From assembly GCA_905203765.1 (NCBI GenBank), contig CAJKXC010000010.1, positions 1 to 64,000 on the forward strand: a stretch of 64,000 nucleotides of DNA, read 5' to 3'. The position numbers were made by a program, and so were the translations under genes. The notes beneath the pieces were generated by a model. That model was not told the origin of the DNA. It saw only the letters and a list, made by a program, of their open reading frames with translations, and ran no database searches. The stretch is from an uncultured Bacteroides sp. (GTDB lineage: Bacteria > Bacteroidota > Bacteroidia > Bacteroidales > Bacteroidaceae). Within the stretch, counting starts at the first letter, position 1, and every line of letters begins with the position of its first letter. Shown here in pieces: positions 18,490-27,130 of the stretch.

Positions 18490-19920
18490 ATGATAACCGA
18501 AGAACTAAAAAAACTCTACATCGCACATACCGGACATGAACCGGAACTGATTGATGAACTCCCCTCTTCCGGCTCCAACCGCCGGTATTTCCGCCTCACC
18601 GGACGTCCTACGCTGATTGGCGTCAGCGGAGAATCCGTAGAAGAGAACCGCGCGTTCCTCTATATGGCGGATCATTTCCGCCAGAAGGGACTGCCTGTAC
18701 CGCAAGTATTTGCCCGCTCCGAAGATGACATATATTATCTGCAGGAAGACCTGGGCGACGCACTCCTCTTCAACGCCATAGAGAAAGGACGCAAGACCAG
18801 CGTATTCGGCGAAGACGAGAAGCAGTTGCTGCGCAAGACCATCCGCCTGCTGCCTGCCGTGCAGTTTGCAGGCGCCGACGGCATGGACTTCTCTTATTGC
18901 TATCCGCAGGCGGAGTTCAACAGCCGCTCTATTCTGTGGGACTTGAACTACTTCAAGTATTGCTTCCTCAAAGCCACCGGCATGGAGTTTCAGGAAGACC
19001 GCCTGGAAGACGACTTCCAGAAGATGGCGGACGTGTTGCTGCGCAGCAGTTCGGCAACCTTCATGTACCGCGACTTCCAGAGCCGCAACGTGATGGTGAA
19101 GGACGGCGAGCCCTGGCTTATCGACTTCCAGGGCGGACGCAAAGGTCCGGTGTACTACGACGTAGCCTCTTTCCTCTGGCAAGCCAAAGCCAACTATCCC
19201 GACAGCCTGCGCCAGGAACTGCTGACAGAGTACATCGACGCCCTGCGCAAGTACCAGCCGGTAGACGAAGCCTACTTCTACGCACAACTGCGTCACTTCG
19301 TACTCTTCCGCACCATGCAGGTGCTGGGTGCTTACGGCTTCCGCGGATACTTTGAAAAGAAACCGCATTTCATCCAAAGTGTGCCTTTTGCCATCGCAAA
19401 CCTGCGCCAGTTGTTGCAAGAGCCTTATCCCGAATATCCCTACCTCTGTAAGATACTGCGCGAGCTCACCGAGTTGAAGCAATTCACCGACGACCTGCAG
19501 AAACGCCGTCTCGTGGTGAAGGTCACCAGCTTTGCATATAAGAAAGGTATACCCGAAGACACATCGGGCAATGGCGGCGGATTCGTATTCGACTGCCGCG
19601 CCGTGAACAACCCCGGTAAGTACGAACGCTACAAACCCTTCACCGGACTGGACGAACCCGTGATCCGCTTCCTGGAAGAGGACGGCGAGATAGCCGTATT
19701 CCTGGAGCACGCCTACGCTTTGGTAGATGCCTCGGTGAAGCGCTACATGGAACGCGGTTTTACGAACCTTTCCATCTGCTTCGGCTGCACCGGCGGGCAA
19801 CACCGTTCCGTATATTCGGCGCAGCACCTGGCAGAGCATCTTAATCAGAAATTCGGCGTACAGGTAAACCTGATGCACCGCGAACAGAACATCGAACAGA
19901 CCTTCAAAGCAAAGAACTAA
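18490..19920 (+). CDS. AmgK-like amino-sugar kinase fused to RapZ C-terminal domain
   Basis: Residues 1 to about 320 are an aminoglycoside-phosphotransferase fold closest in pattern to AmgK, the anomeric MurNAc/GlcNAc kinase: SGSNRRYFRL, catalytic loop YRDFQSRNVM (Asp and Asn kept, the usual His replaced by Tyr) and metal loop LIDFQGGRKGPVYYDVASFL. Residues from about 340 to 476 match the C-terminal domain of RapZ: FDCRAVNNPG, then CFGCTGGQHRSVY. In E. coli that domain binds glucosamine 6-phosphate and the GlmZ RNA. The next gene, MurU-like, starts directly after the stop codon, so the pair may activate cell-wall amino sugars to UDP-MurNAc. The role of the RapZ part here is unknown. Confidence 0.85.
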   Translation: MITEELKKLYIAHTGHEPELIDELPSSGSNRRYFRLTGRPTLIGVSGESVEENRAFLYMADHFRQKGLPVPQVFARSEDDIYYLQEDLGDALLFNAIEKGRKTSVFGEDEKQLLRKTIRLLPAVQFAGADGMDFSYCYPQAEFNSRSILWDLNYFKYCFLKATGMEFQEDRLEDDFQKMADVLLRSSSATFMYRDFQSRNVMVKDGEPWLIDFQGGRKGPVYYDVASFLWQAKANYPDSLRQELLTEYIDALRKYQPVDEAYFYAQLRHFVLFRTMQVLGAYGFRGYFEKKPHFIQSVPFAIANLRQLLQEPYPEYPYLCKILRELTELKQFTDDLQKRRLVVKVTSFAYKKGIPEDTSGNGGGFVFDCRAVNNPGKYERYKPFTGLDEPVIRFLEEDGEIAVFLEHAYALVDASVKRYMERGFTNLSICFGCTGGQHRSVYSAQHLAEHLNQKFGVQVNLMHREQNIEQTFKAKN

Positions 19921-20667
19921 ATGAAAGCAATGATATTTGCCGCCGGACTCGGCACCCGCCTTCGTCCGCTGACGGACAATATGCCCAAAGCACTCGTCCC
20001 GGTAGCCGGAAAACCGATGCTGGAACGGGTGATACTGCGACTGATGGAAGCCGGATTCAACGATATCACCATTAATATACATCACTTCGGCGAACAGATT
20101 CTCGACTTCCTGCGTGCCAACAACAACTTCGGCGCCTGCATCCGCATCAGCGACGAACGGGACATGCTGCTCGATACCGGCGGGGGCATCAGGAAAGCCC
20201 GCCCCCTGCTGGAAACCGACGAGCCTTTCCTTATCCACAATGCCGATATCCTGACCGACTTGGATCTCGCTGCCTTCTATCGCCATCACCTGGAGAGTGG
20301 CGCCGATGCCACGCTCCTCACCAACCACCGCAAAACAGCCCGCTATCTGCTTATGGACGGTGGAAACCGCCTTTGCGGCTGGACCAACCTCTCTACGGGT
20401 GAGGTGCTACCGCCGGAACTGGACTATCCTTCCGATAAGTATCAGTTGCAGGCCTTCGGCTGCGTGCACGTCCTCTCCCCCTCTATCTTCCGCTTTATGG
20501 AAGGCGGAAGATGGACGGGTAAGTTCTCTATTATCCCCTTTTACGTCGATATCTGCAAAGAGGCGGTTATCCGGGGATATCCCGTAGATAGCAAGAACTG
20601 GTTCGATGTGGGCAAGATGGAAACACTGGCGAAAGCGGAAGCCTATTACCGTCCTTACCCGGAGTAG
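19921..20667 (+). CDS. MurU-like sugar-phosphate nucleotidyltransferase
   Basis: NTP-transferase of 248 residues. The N-terminal signature AGLGTRLRPLTDNMPKALVP, then GKPMLERVILRL, is that of MurNAc-1-phosphate uridylyltransferase MurU and related hexose-1-phosphate nucleotidyltransferases. HNADILTDLDL holds the metal-binding aspartate. It begins at the base after the stop of the AmgK-like kinase gene. In Pseudomonas, AmgK and MurU form the cell-wall recycling path from MurNAc to UDP-MurNAc that bypasses de novo synthesis; the same role is inferred here. A mannose-1-phosphate guanylyltransferase role cannot be excluded from sequence alone. Confidence 0.85.
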   Translation: MKAMIFAAGLGTRLRPLTDNMPKALVPVAGKPMLERVILRLMEAGFNDITINIHHFGEQILDFLRANNNFGACIRISDERDMLLDTGGGIRKARPLLETDEPFLIHNADILTDLDLAAFYRHHLESGADATLLTNHRKTARYLLMDGGNRLCGWTNLSTGEVLPPELDYPSDKYQLQAFGCVHVLSPSIFRFMEGGRWTGKFSIIPFYVDICKEAVIRGYPVDSKNWFDVGKMETLAKAEAYYRPYPE

Positions 20668-20703
20668 GAACATATTTACGATTCGATTGTTTTAGTCACT
20701 AAA

Positions 20704-21999
20704 ATGTCTTCAACAACCATGACTACAAGAAAGAGATTATCTGATATTCCCCTTTACCTGCAAATCCTGATAGGGATGGTTGCCGGTATTATCATCGGGC
20801 TCGTTGCCCTGCGGGTAGACGGCGTGCCGTTTATACGTAACTGGATTCAGCCGTGGGGGCAGGTTTTTATCCGATTGCTCCAACTTATAGCCATTCCGCT
20901 TGTCTTTATCTCGCTGATAAAAGGCATGACGGGACTGAAAGACATCAGCAAGTTCTCCCGCATCGGCGGAAAGACAATCGGCATTTATATCTGTACAACG
21001 GTGGTTGCCATACTCATCGGATTGGCTATGGGACTGCTTGTACAGCCCGGCAGACTGGTGAAACAGGATCAGATAGCCCACCTGCAAGAGCAGTATCACA
21101 ACGCTGCCGAGGAGAAGAAACTTGCCGCCGAACAAACCCGTGAACAAGGTCCGCTGGCTTTCTTGAACGACATAGTGCCTAATAACATCATCAAAGCCTC
21201 ATCGGACAACGGCAAGATGCTGCAAATTATATTCTTTGCCGTGTTCTTCGGTCTGGCCACACTGGCGTTGCCGGCCAAGAAGGTACAGCCGGTGATTGCA
21301 CTGTTCGACAGCCTGAACGATATCATCCTGAAGATGGTGGATTACATCATCCTGTTCGCTCCCTGGGGCGTTGCCGCCCTGATGGCGGGATTGATTGCGG
21401 ATTTCCAGGGAGACACCAGTATATTCAGCGCACTGGCGGTTTATGCGCTGACGGTGGTTGCCGCTTTGTTCCTCTTGCTGCTTGTGTTCTATCCGCTGCT
21501 GATGCACTTCTTTACCCGCATCAGTCCGAAGAAGTTTATCCGCTGCATGTATCCGGTGCAGTTGTTTGCCTTTACTACAAGCAGCAGTGCCGCCACACTT
21601 CCCGTTACTATAAAAACAGTAGAGAAGGACTTGGGAGTATCCGAAGACATCAGTTCCTTTGTCCTTCCCGTCGGTGTTACTATCAATATGGACGGTACCT
21701 CTTGCTATCAGACTATCGCCATATTGTTCATCGCTCAGGTACTGGGCATCGACCTGAGTTTCTCACAGCTCTGCATCATCGTTGCCATGACCGTGCTTTC
21801 TTCCATCGGCACACCGGGCATTCCGGGCGGAAGTTACGTAATACTTGCCATGGTACTCACTTCCGTAGGCATCCCGGCAGAAGGTCTGGCACTTATCTTA
21901 GGCATCGACCGCCCGCTGGATATGCTCCGTACCTCGGTGAATGTGACGGGGGATGCGGCAGTTGCTTCTATAATAGCCGGTTCTACGAAAGAGTGTTAG
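20704..21999 (+). CDS. Dicarboxylate/amino acid:cation symporter (DAACS family)
   Basis: Sodium- or proton-coupled uptake of glutamate, aspartate or C4-dicarboxylates. 431 residues with about eight membrane segments and the family signatures: the serine-rich AFTTSSSAATLPVTIK (hairpin 1), LPVGVTINMDGTSCYQ with the NMDGT motif of TM7, and the hairpin-2 region SIGTPGIPGGS, then RPLDMLRTSVNVTGDA in TM8 with the substrate-binding Asp and Asn. First in-frame Met is used; MTTRKR seven residues later is also possible. It stands alone, 36 bp after the MurU-like gene, and is not obviously linked to B12. Confidence 0.93.
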   Translation: MSSTTMTTRKRLSDIPLYLQILIGMVAGIIIGLVALRVDGVPFIRNWIQPWGQVFIRLLQLIAIPLVFISLIKGMTGLKDISKFSRIGGKTIGIYICTTVVAILIGLAMGLLVQPGRLVKQDQIAHLQEQYHNAAEEKKLAAEQTREQGPLAFLNDIVPNNIIKASSDNGKMLQIIFFAVFFGLATLALPAKKVQPVIALFDSLNDIILKMVDYIILFAPWGVAALMAGLIADFQGDTSIFSALAVYALTVVAALFLLLLVFYPLLMHFFTRISPKKFIRCMYPVQLFAFTTSSSAATLPVTIKTVEKDLGVSEDISSFVLPVGVTINMDGTSCYQTIAILFIAQVLGIDLSFSQLCIIVAMTVLSSIGTPGIPGGSYVILAMVLTSVGIPAEGLALILGIDRPLDMLRTSVNVTGDAAVASIIAGSTKEC

Positions 22000-22110
22000 G
22001 GAAATACTGCTATTATACAATCATCAAGAGAAAACGGAACTTATATAGCAATTAACCTACATTGCTTCACACTTTTTGCCGAAAAACACGAAATTATATA
22101 TAAAAGTCCT

Positions 22111-22118
22111 TATCTTTG
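22111..22118 (+). promoter_or_regulatory. -7 box upstream of the first cobalamin riboswitch
   Basis: TATCTTTG matches TAnnTTTG and ends a few bases ahead of the riboswitch aptamer, so the transcript would begin with the aptamer. No good TTTG lies 20 bp upstream; a TTTG at 22075-22078 is too far. Confidence 0.5.
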
Positions 22119-22124
22119 TGCCGG

Positions 22125-22305
22125 AATTGGCAATCGAAGGGCATACCTGCCCGCCGATGCAAGGGAATCCGGTGCAAGACCGGAGCTGTACCTGCAGCTG
22201 TAATCCTCACAGAAATAAGTCTGTAACTACAAAAGCCACTGTTGCAACGACGCAATGGGAAGGCAGTACAAGACTGAGGAGAGCCAGAATACCTACCAAC
22301 TTCCA
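22125..22305 (+). promoter_or_regulatory. Cobalamin riboswitch controlling the first BtuB receptor
   Basis: Contains the conserved aptamer core AAGGGAATCCGGTGCAAGAC, then CGGAGCTGTACCTGCAGCTGTAA, the B12-box part AGCCACTG followed by GGGAAGGC, and the 3' closing segment AGCCAGAATACCTACCAA. The reader gene starts at 22450, so about 145 nt of leader remain for the expression platform. Cobalamin binding would be expected to reduce receptor expression, as for btuB genes elsewhere. Confidence 0.93.
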
Positions 22306-22449
22306 TAACTTGAGTACGTAGCTTCCAGGGTTAGAAGCGATGTCCCCTACATTATATAATAGGTATCCTATTTTATTCTTTCGGGCCATTACCATTCGGG
22401 TATAGAAGCGACGTGCCGTTTTGTTTATTCTAAGAAAAATCGGCAGACA

Positions 22450-24546
22450 ATGAAGTACAAGTATTGGCTTGGGGCAATGTTGCTGTGTGCCATGCAGAAT
22501 GCTGCGGCACAAAGTATCATTGAGAACAAAAGCGAGAAAGAATTATCACTCATGCTACAGGAAGTAGTAGTGACCGGCACGGGTACGGAACATTATTTGA
22601 AAGATGCTCCCGTACAGACGGAAGTCATTAACCGCAAGGCATTGGACAGCTACGGCGGCGCTTCTCTGGAAGAGATTCTGACCGGACTGTGTCCGTCATT
22701 CGATTTCAACCAGAGCGATATGGGCTCGAATATGCAATTGGGCGGACTGGGCAACGGATATGTACTGCTGCTCATAGACGGTAAGAAGATACACGGTGAT
22801 GTAGGCGGACAAAACAACCTGGGACTGATAGACCCTGCCCGCATCGAGCGCATCGAAATCGTAAAAGGCGCCTCATCCGCCCTATATGGCAGTGACGCCA
22901 TGGCAGGCGTAGTGAATATCATCACCAAAAAGCACAAAGAAGACATATTGGTAGAGAACACCACCCGTGGCGGCTCTTACGGTGAAGTCCGCCAATCGAA
23001 TACGATACAAATCAAATCAGGCAAGTGGACTTCTGCTACCAACTTCCAGTTGAAGCACTCCGACGGATGGCAAAACACCACTTACGAAGATCCCAACCGT
23101 TATGAAAAGCCTGTAACAAACTCCATCAACAAAACGGTAAACCGATATACAGACTGGCAGATAGCCCAGCGTTTCGACTATCAAGCCACCAAGGATCTCA
23201 GCCTGTATGCCGACGGCAGCTTCTATCGCAAGCGCATCTATCGCGAATGCGGAGAACCCGATTACAAGACATACGATTTCCTTTACCGCAATACCTCTGT
23301 CTCGGCAGGTGGAAAACTGAAACTGCCAAACAGCAATAACGTCACAATGGATATTAACTATGACAGCCATGCCTACTATTACGCCTATACACGCGAAACC
23401 TGGGATAAGGAATACGACGATAACGGCAAGGAAATCAGTTTCCCATACTATCCCGGTGACAAGGGCTTGCAGAGTGACCAGAAACGTCTGCTCATTCAAT
23501 TAAAAGGAATTTTCAACCTTCCCTACTTCAACCGCTTGAGCGTGGGAGCCGATACGGAAATAAACTGGCTGGATGCTCCGCGGCGGCTGGATGAGGACGA
23601 TGTATCCGATTACACCACTTCATTCTATGCCCAAGACGAATGGTCGCCCACCAGCCAACTGAACATAACCGCAGGCGCACGACTGACTCTAAACCAGAAC
23701 TTCGGCGTACGGGTTACCCCTAAAATATCCGCTCTTTACAAGTTGGGGCGCTTCAACCTGCGTGCCACTTACTCAGAAGGTTTCAAAACGCCGACCTTGA
23801 AGGAGCTTCATTACCGCTACATCCGCCAGATGTCCCTCGTTATACTGAACCTGGGAAACAAAGACCTGGAGCCTCAAACCAGCCGTTACGTTTCCGCTGG
23901 TGTGGAATACAACGGCGAGCACTTCAGCATCAACGCTACGGGCTACTGCAACTGGCTGGACAATATGATTACCCTTGTCACCATCCCCACATCCCAGGCA
24001 CCGGGCGACCTCGTTATCACCTACGACCCTGCCCGCGTCCGCCAATACCGGAATATGGACGATGCCCGCACCTGCGGCGTCGATGTCAATGCCCGCTGGA
24101 CTCCCATCCAGTCACTGACTCTTGCCGGTGGATACAGCTACCTGGACACTAAGGCAAACCAATATGATACGGACGATGAAGTGATGAAGCACGTTGTGAT
24201 AGACGGCATGGCACACCATCGCGCTACCGTAAGCGCCACCTGGACTCATGCCTGGAAGCGTGCCAACTATCGCCTCGGTCTCGGCATCTACGGGCGCATA
24301 CAAAGCAAGCGCTACTATCAGGACGACGGAGACGGCAAAGGCTATCAACTCTGGAGACTGAACACCCGGCATCAATTCAACCTGAACAAGCGTTGGAATG
24401 CCGAAGTAAACGCCGGTATAGACAATCTGTTCAACTATTATGAGACCACCTATCATGGCTTGCACTACGGAACAACTACGGCGGGACGTACATTCGCCAC
24501 TACTATAGTATTATTATTTATTTTACTGAAATACAATCAGTTATAA
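22450..24546 (+). CDS. btuB: BtuB-like TonB-dependent receptor, C-terminus replaced by mobile element
   Basis: Outer-membrane corrinoid receptor. Signal peptide (MKYKYWLGAMLLCAMQNAAA), TonB-box-like LQEVVVTGTGTEHYL, plug domain with RIERIEIVKGASSALYGSDA near residue 130-150, then a 22-strand barrel. The normal BtuB C-terminus in this genome's second copy ends GRSVYASLSIRF. Here, after TTTAGRTF, the frame enters foreign DNA and ends ATTIVLLFILLKYNQL, with no terminal aromatic strand motif. The missing native end (FYASLTLQFGQKKKRS) is found at 33623-33673. So the last beta strand is swapped for a hydrophobic tail; whether it still folds is uncertain. Controlled by the riboswitch at 22125. Confidence 0.93.
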   Translation: MKYKYWLGAMLLCAMQNAAAQSIIENKSEKELSLMLQEVVVTGTGTEHYLKDAPVQTEVINRKALDSYGGASLEEILTGLCPSFDFNQSDMGSNMQLGGLGNGYVLLLIDGKKIHGDVGGQNNLGLIDPARIERIEIVKGASSALYGSDAMAGVVNIITKKHKEDILVENTTRGGSYGEVRQSNTIQIKSGKWTSATNFQLKHSDGWQNTTYEDPNRYEKPVTNSINKTVNRYTDWQIAQRFDYQATKDLSLYADGSFYRKRIYRECGEPDYKTYDFLYRNTSVSAGGKLKLPNSNNVTMDINYDSHAYYYAYTRETWDKEYDDNGKEISFPYYPGDKGLQSDQKRLLIQLKGIFNLPYFNRLSVGADTEINWLDAPRRLDEDDVSDYTTSFYAQDEWSPTSQLNITAGARLTLNQNFGVRVTPKISALYKLGRFNLRATYSEGFKTPTLKELHYRYIRQMSLVILNLGNKDLEPQTSRYVSAGVEYNGEHFSINATGYCNWLDNMITLVTIPTSQAPGDLVITYDPARVRQYRNMDDARTCGVDVNARWTPIQSLTLAGGYSYLDTKANQYDTDDEVMKHVVIDGMAHHRATVSATWTHAWKRANYRLGLGIYGRIQSKRYYQDDGDGKGYQLWRLNTRHQFNLNKRWNAEVNAGIDNLFNYYETTYHGLHYGTTTAGRTFATTIVLLFILLKYNQL
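24489..24495 (+). other. attL coupling sequence TACATTC
   Basis: Left junction of the mobile element. The seven bases TACATTC are the last that fit btuB codons (GRTF). Reconstructed empty site: GGACGTACATTCTACGCTTC, coding GRTFYAS. Compare TACTTTC at the right junction; the single mismatch resembles the heterologous 7-bp coupling sequences of IntDOT-type recombination. Confidence 0.65.
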
Positions 24547-24556
24547 AACTATTTTT

Positions 24557-24581
24557 CTAAAAGGGTAACGGTTTAGCAACG
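24557..24581 (+). repeat. Direct repeat near left end of the element (arm-site candidate)
   Basis: CTAAAAGGGTAACGGTTTAG plus CAACG here and CTAAAAAGGGTAACGGATAA plus GCAACGG at 33468-33494 are near-identical and in the same orientation, 62 and 125 bp inside the two junctions. They may be arm-type binding sites for the integrases. Confidence 0.45.
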
Positions 24582-24618
24582 TGCTATCTGCCTTTTCTTT
24601 CTATAGATTGCATCACTT

Positions 24619-24646
24619 AATAACCTATCACAAAGATAGGATTATT
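24619..24646 (-). terminator. Hairpin after the AraC-type regulator gene
   Basis: AATAACCTATC / GATAGGATTATT form an 11-bp stem with one bulged base and a 5-nt loop, 20 bp beyond the stop codon of the minus-strand regulator gene. The flanking AT-rich DNA gives a modest U tract. Probable terminator. Confidence 0.45.
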
Positions 24647-24666
24647 TTCTCAATAATATGATATTC

Positions 24667-25524
24667 TCAATCCTTTTTATATTCATTAGGTGATACTCCT
24701 ACTATTCTTTTGAAATACTTTCCAAAAAAAGATTGAGATGGAAAATTCAATTCATCGCTAATTTGTTGTATAGTCAGTTTGCCAGATTTTAGTAAGGCTT
24801 TCGCTTCCAATATTACATAATCATCAATCCAATCGGCTACTGTACGCCCACTAACTTTTTTTATTAGCGTAGAAAGATAGCCCGCAGATAAACATAGCTT
24901 GTTTGCATAAAATATAACTTTTCTTTCTTGCTTATAAAACTGCTGAACTTCTTTTAAAAATTTCTGCATTAAAATTTCGTCATTAGTTAGTTTTCTGTTT
25001 TCCGCTTTTTCATAAAAATAATATCCTAATCCATAAAAAAATGCACAAGTGAGATGTTTTACTGTTTCTTTTTTATAGGGATTTCTGCTACCCAATATAT
25101 TGCGCACCATATTGCAGTACGATATTATAGGAGTAAAATGTTCGTCTGTTAGATTTAGTATTGGATTTTCTTGAATGAAAAGATGAGTTTGAAAATCATA
25201 GGATAATCCTAATCCACTAAGAAATCTTTCTGATAACATAATACATATACACTGGAAATCATCGCTCATATATTCATGTTCAAGAATATATCCCGGCATT
25301 GTTATGCACATTGCTTGTGATTTCAACGTGCAAGGAAGTAAGTTTATTCGACCTCGTGCTTCTCCACGAGTCACAATGCAGCATACATACATATCATTCT
25401 TTATTGGATAAGGGGGAATGATGTCTTTTTCATACGAAAAAACACAAAAATCATTCTTTATGCTCTTTATATCATCTTTGCCATTTAAAAAGGAGTGTAT
25501 TTCTAAAAAGTTTCTTTCAGCCAT
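24667..25524 (-). CDS. AraC-family transcriptional regulator
   Basis: 285 residues. The first ~170 residues form a cupin-like sensor domain (FCVFSYEKDIIPPYPIKNDM is near its start), and the last ~100 residues carry the two helix-turn-helix motifs of AraC proteins: LCLSAGYLSTLIKKVSGRTV and ISDELNFPSQSFFGKYFKRI, ending with VGVSPNEYK. Strongly AT-rich, like the rest of the element and unlike the flanking B12 genes. Divergent from the outer-membrane-like protein gene at 25669, which it may control. Ligand unknown. Confidence 0.9.
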   Translation of the reverse strand: MAERNFLEIHSFLNGKDDIKSIKNDFCVFSYEKDIIPPYPIKNDMYVCCIVTRGEARGRINLLPCTLKSQAMCITMPGYILEHEYMSDDFQCICIMLSERFLSGLGLSYDFQTHLFIQENPILNLTDEHFTPIISYCNMVRNILGSRNPYKKETVKHLTCAFFYGLGYYFYEKAENRKLTNDEILMQKFLKEVQQFYKQERKVIFYANKLCLSAGYLSTLIKKVSGRTVADWIDDYVILEAKALLKSGKLTIQQISDELNFPSQSFFGKYFKRIVGVSPNEYKKD

Positions 25525-25542
25525 TTTTCAACATTTAGATTA

Positions 25543-25668
25543 CAAATATAGGATAAAAAAGATGATTTCATAGTATAAATATAATAAATCGTCCAAATCT
25601 TCCAATGAAAAGACCTTTGCTACATCTTAAAACTACATGACCTTTGCAAAATTTAAAAGACCATTGTC
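25543..25668. promoter_or_regulatory. Divergent control region of element cargo, with GACCTTTG repeats
   Basis: The complement of 25543-25550 reads TATATTTG, a -7 box for the AraC gene. On the plus strand GACCTTTGC occurs at 25612-25620 and 25639-25647 and GACCATTGTC at 25659-25668, ending at the start codon. These direct copies, 27 and 20 bp apart, could be regulator sites; this is inference. Confidence 0.35.
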
Positions 25669-26784
25669 ATGAAAAATAAGAATAATACAATTTTATTACT
25701 CGGTGGAATTAACTATGTACTATTACAAATACAGAAGTTCTGCACAGGAATACTGAAAGTACATAACCAAATTAACAAACAAATCTGTTTTATACGAATT
25801 TTGTTTTTAATATTGGGTGGCATATCATCAATATACAGTAATGCACAAGTAATAACCGATTCTTTAGCTAATGATATTAGAAGTTTTACGGCACGCAATA
25901 TTTCAAGATACCGTACTTTGAATTTATACTGGGAAACAAAGGGAATGCATGATTACACCCTTAAAATGAATGGGAAGGATGTTGAGAAAGGAAGAAAAAA
26001 CGATTTACATACAATCAAATTTTCAACAATGCTTCCTATTTTGAAACAAAGAAATATTTCACTATATGCCAATCTTCAATATAACTGCTATAAGTTTGAA
26101 AATAATCTTCCTAATACCAATCAATCAATTTTGTTCACACAAAATGCATACAACTATTATGCAGGTGGATTGAATGGGTCATATTATATCAATTTGTTTA
26201 ATAAACCTTTAATATTATCTGCCAATATCACGCTTGACGGTTGGGACAAAGGTTTCGGAAAGGTGCAAGGTCGCTTCTCTGCTGTAATGGTAATTGTAAA
26301 AAAAACTAATATGAGTTTTAGTACAGGTCTTATGGGAATGACTTTATTTAATAGTATTCCTATAATGCCTGTCATTACCTATTGGCATCGTTTTAATCCA
26401 TATCTAAGCGTAGATGTAACATTACCAAGTCAGATATATTTACGTTATCAGATGCGCACACAAAGAATTTCAATAGGTACTTCCATGTCAGGAGAGAGTT
26501 TTTATCTCAAAACCAATTTAAGGGGTTTTTCAGAAACTTGCTATTATAGTGATGCTGTTTTTAAGCCTGAAATCCATTATGAGTATATTATTAATAAGCA
26601 TTTTTATTTATCTGTTCATGCCGGATTATCTACGGTTATAAAAAGTGGGCTTTATCAAAAAAATAGAAAAGAAGTAAATTTAGTAGATGAGAATGGAAGA
26701 ATGGAAAAAAGACCTATTATAGAACAAGCACGTCCTCTTATACCATTTTTTAATCTCGGTATTTCATATAGTTTATTCAAGTAA
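25669..26784 (+). CDS. Outer-membrane beta-barrel-like protein (DUF6268-like)
   Basis: 371 residues. A hydrophobic stretch at about residues 44-60 (FIRILFLILGGISSIYSNAQ) looks like the real signal peptide, so translation may begin at an internal site rather than at 25669. The rest consists of alternating beta-strand patterns (ISLYANLQYNCYKF, YNYYAGGLNGSYYINLF) and ends in NLGISYSLFK, typical of outer-membrane barrels. It resembles DUF6268 proteins as I remember them. Cargo of the mobile element, divergent from the AraC gene. Function unknown. Confidence 0.65.
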   Translation: MKNKNNTILLLGGINYVLLQIQKFCTGILKVHNQINKQICFIRILFLILGGISSIYSNAQVITDSLANDIRSFTARNISRYRTLNLYWETKGMHDYTLKMNGKDVEKGRKNDLHTIKFSTMLPILKQRNISLYANLQYNCYKFENNLPNTNQSILFTQNAYNYYAGGLNGSYYINLFNKPLILSANITLDGWDKGFGKVQGRFSAVMVIVKKTNMSFSTGLMGMTLFNSIPIMPVITYWHRFNPYLSVDVTLPSQIYLRYQMRTQRISIGTSMSGESFYLKTNLRGFSETCYYSDAVFKPEIHYEYIINKHFYLSVHAGLSTVIKSGLYQKNRKEVNLVDENGRMEKRPIIEQARPLIPFFNLGISYSLFK

Positions 26785-26804
26785 TTCGATAATATTTTAA
26801 TTAT

Positions 26805-27050
26805 ATGGGAAGCTTAATTTTGATTTTCAGAACATCTGTTTCAACTATAAAAGACGTAGAACGTATCGGTATAATATTAAATAAATGTACTCAAATATCA
26901 ACATGGAGTATAGATTTAGAAGATTGGGAAAAAGTTCTTAGGATAGAATGTTGTAAGAAATTAAAATCCAAAGATATTTCGATAATGCTAAAAGATATAG
27001 ATATATGCATTTCTGAACTTGAATATCTTGAAACAGAAAAAGAACTTTAA
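26805..27050 (+). CDS. Small protein with ferredoxin-like (HMA-like) pattern
   Basis: 81 residues. The pattern ILIFRTSVSTIKDVERIGII, then STWSIDLEDWEKVLRIEC, recalls a family of small Bacteroidetes proteins with a heavy-metal-associated-type beta-alpha-beta fold but without the CxxC metal site (they usually read WNFDLED.D.ILRI). The start lies 20 bp after the barrel protein gene, so the two are probably co-transcribed. Function unknown. Confidence 0.6.
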   Translation: MGSLILIFRTSVSTIKDVERIGIILNKCTQISTWSIDLEDWEKVLRIECCKKLKSKDISIMLKDIDICISELEYLETEKEL

Positions 27051-27130
27051 TATATGATTGACTACATTTTTTTTATGACTATTATTTCACATGATGAATA
27101 AGTACGGCTTATTAATAAAATTATTCTCAA

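Noticed and set aside
18505..20328. 607-codon open frame on the minus strand
   Set aside because: It lies wholly antisense to the kinase-RapZ fusion and the MurU-like gene, both with clear family motifs; its translation has no recognisable domain and results from codon bias of the GC-rich genes.
22076..22321. 81-codon open frame over the first riboswitch
   Set aside because: The DNA is explained by the cobalamin aptamer; the peptide is not protein-like.
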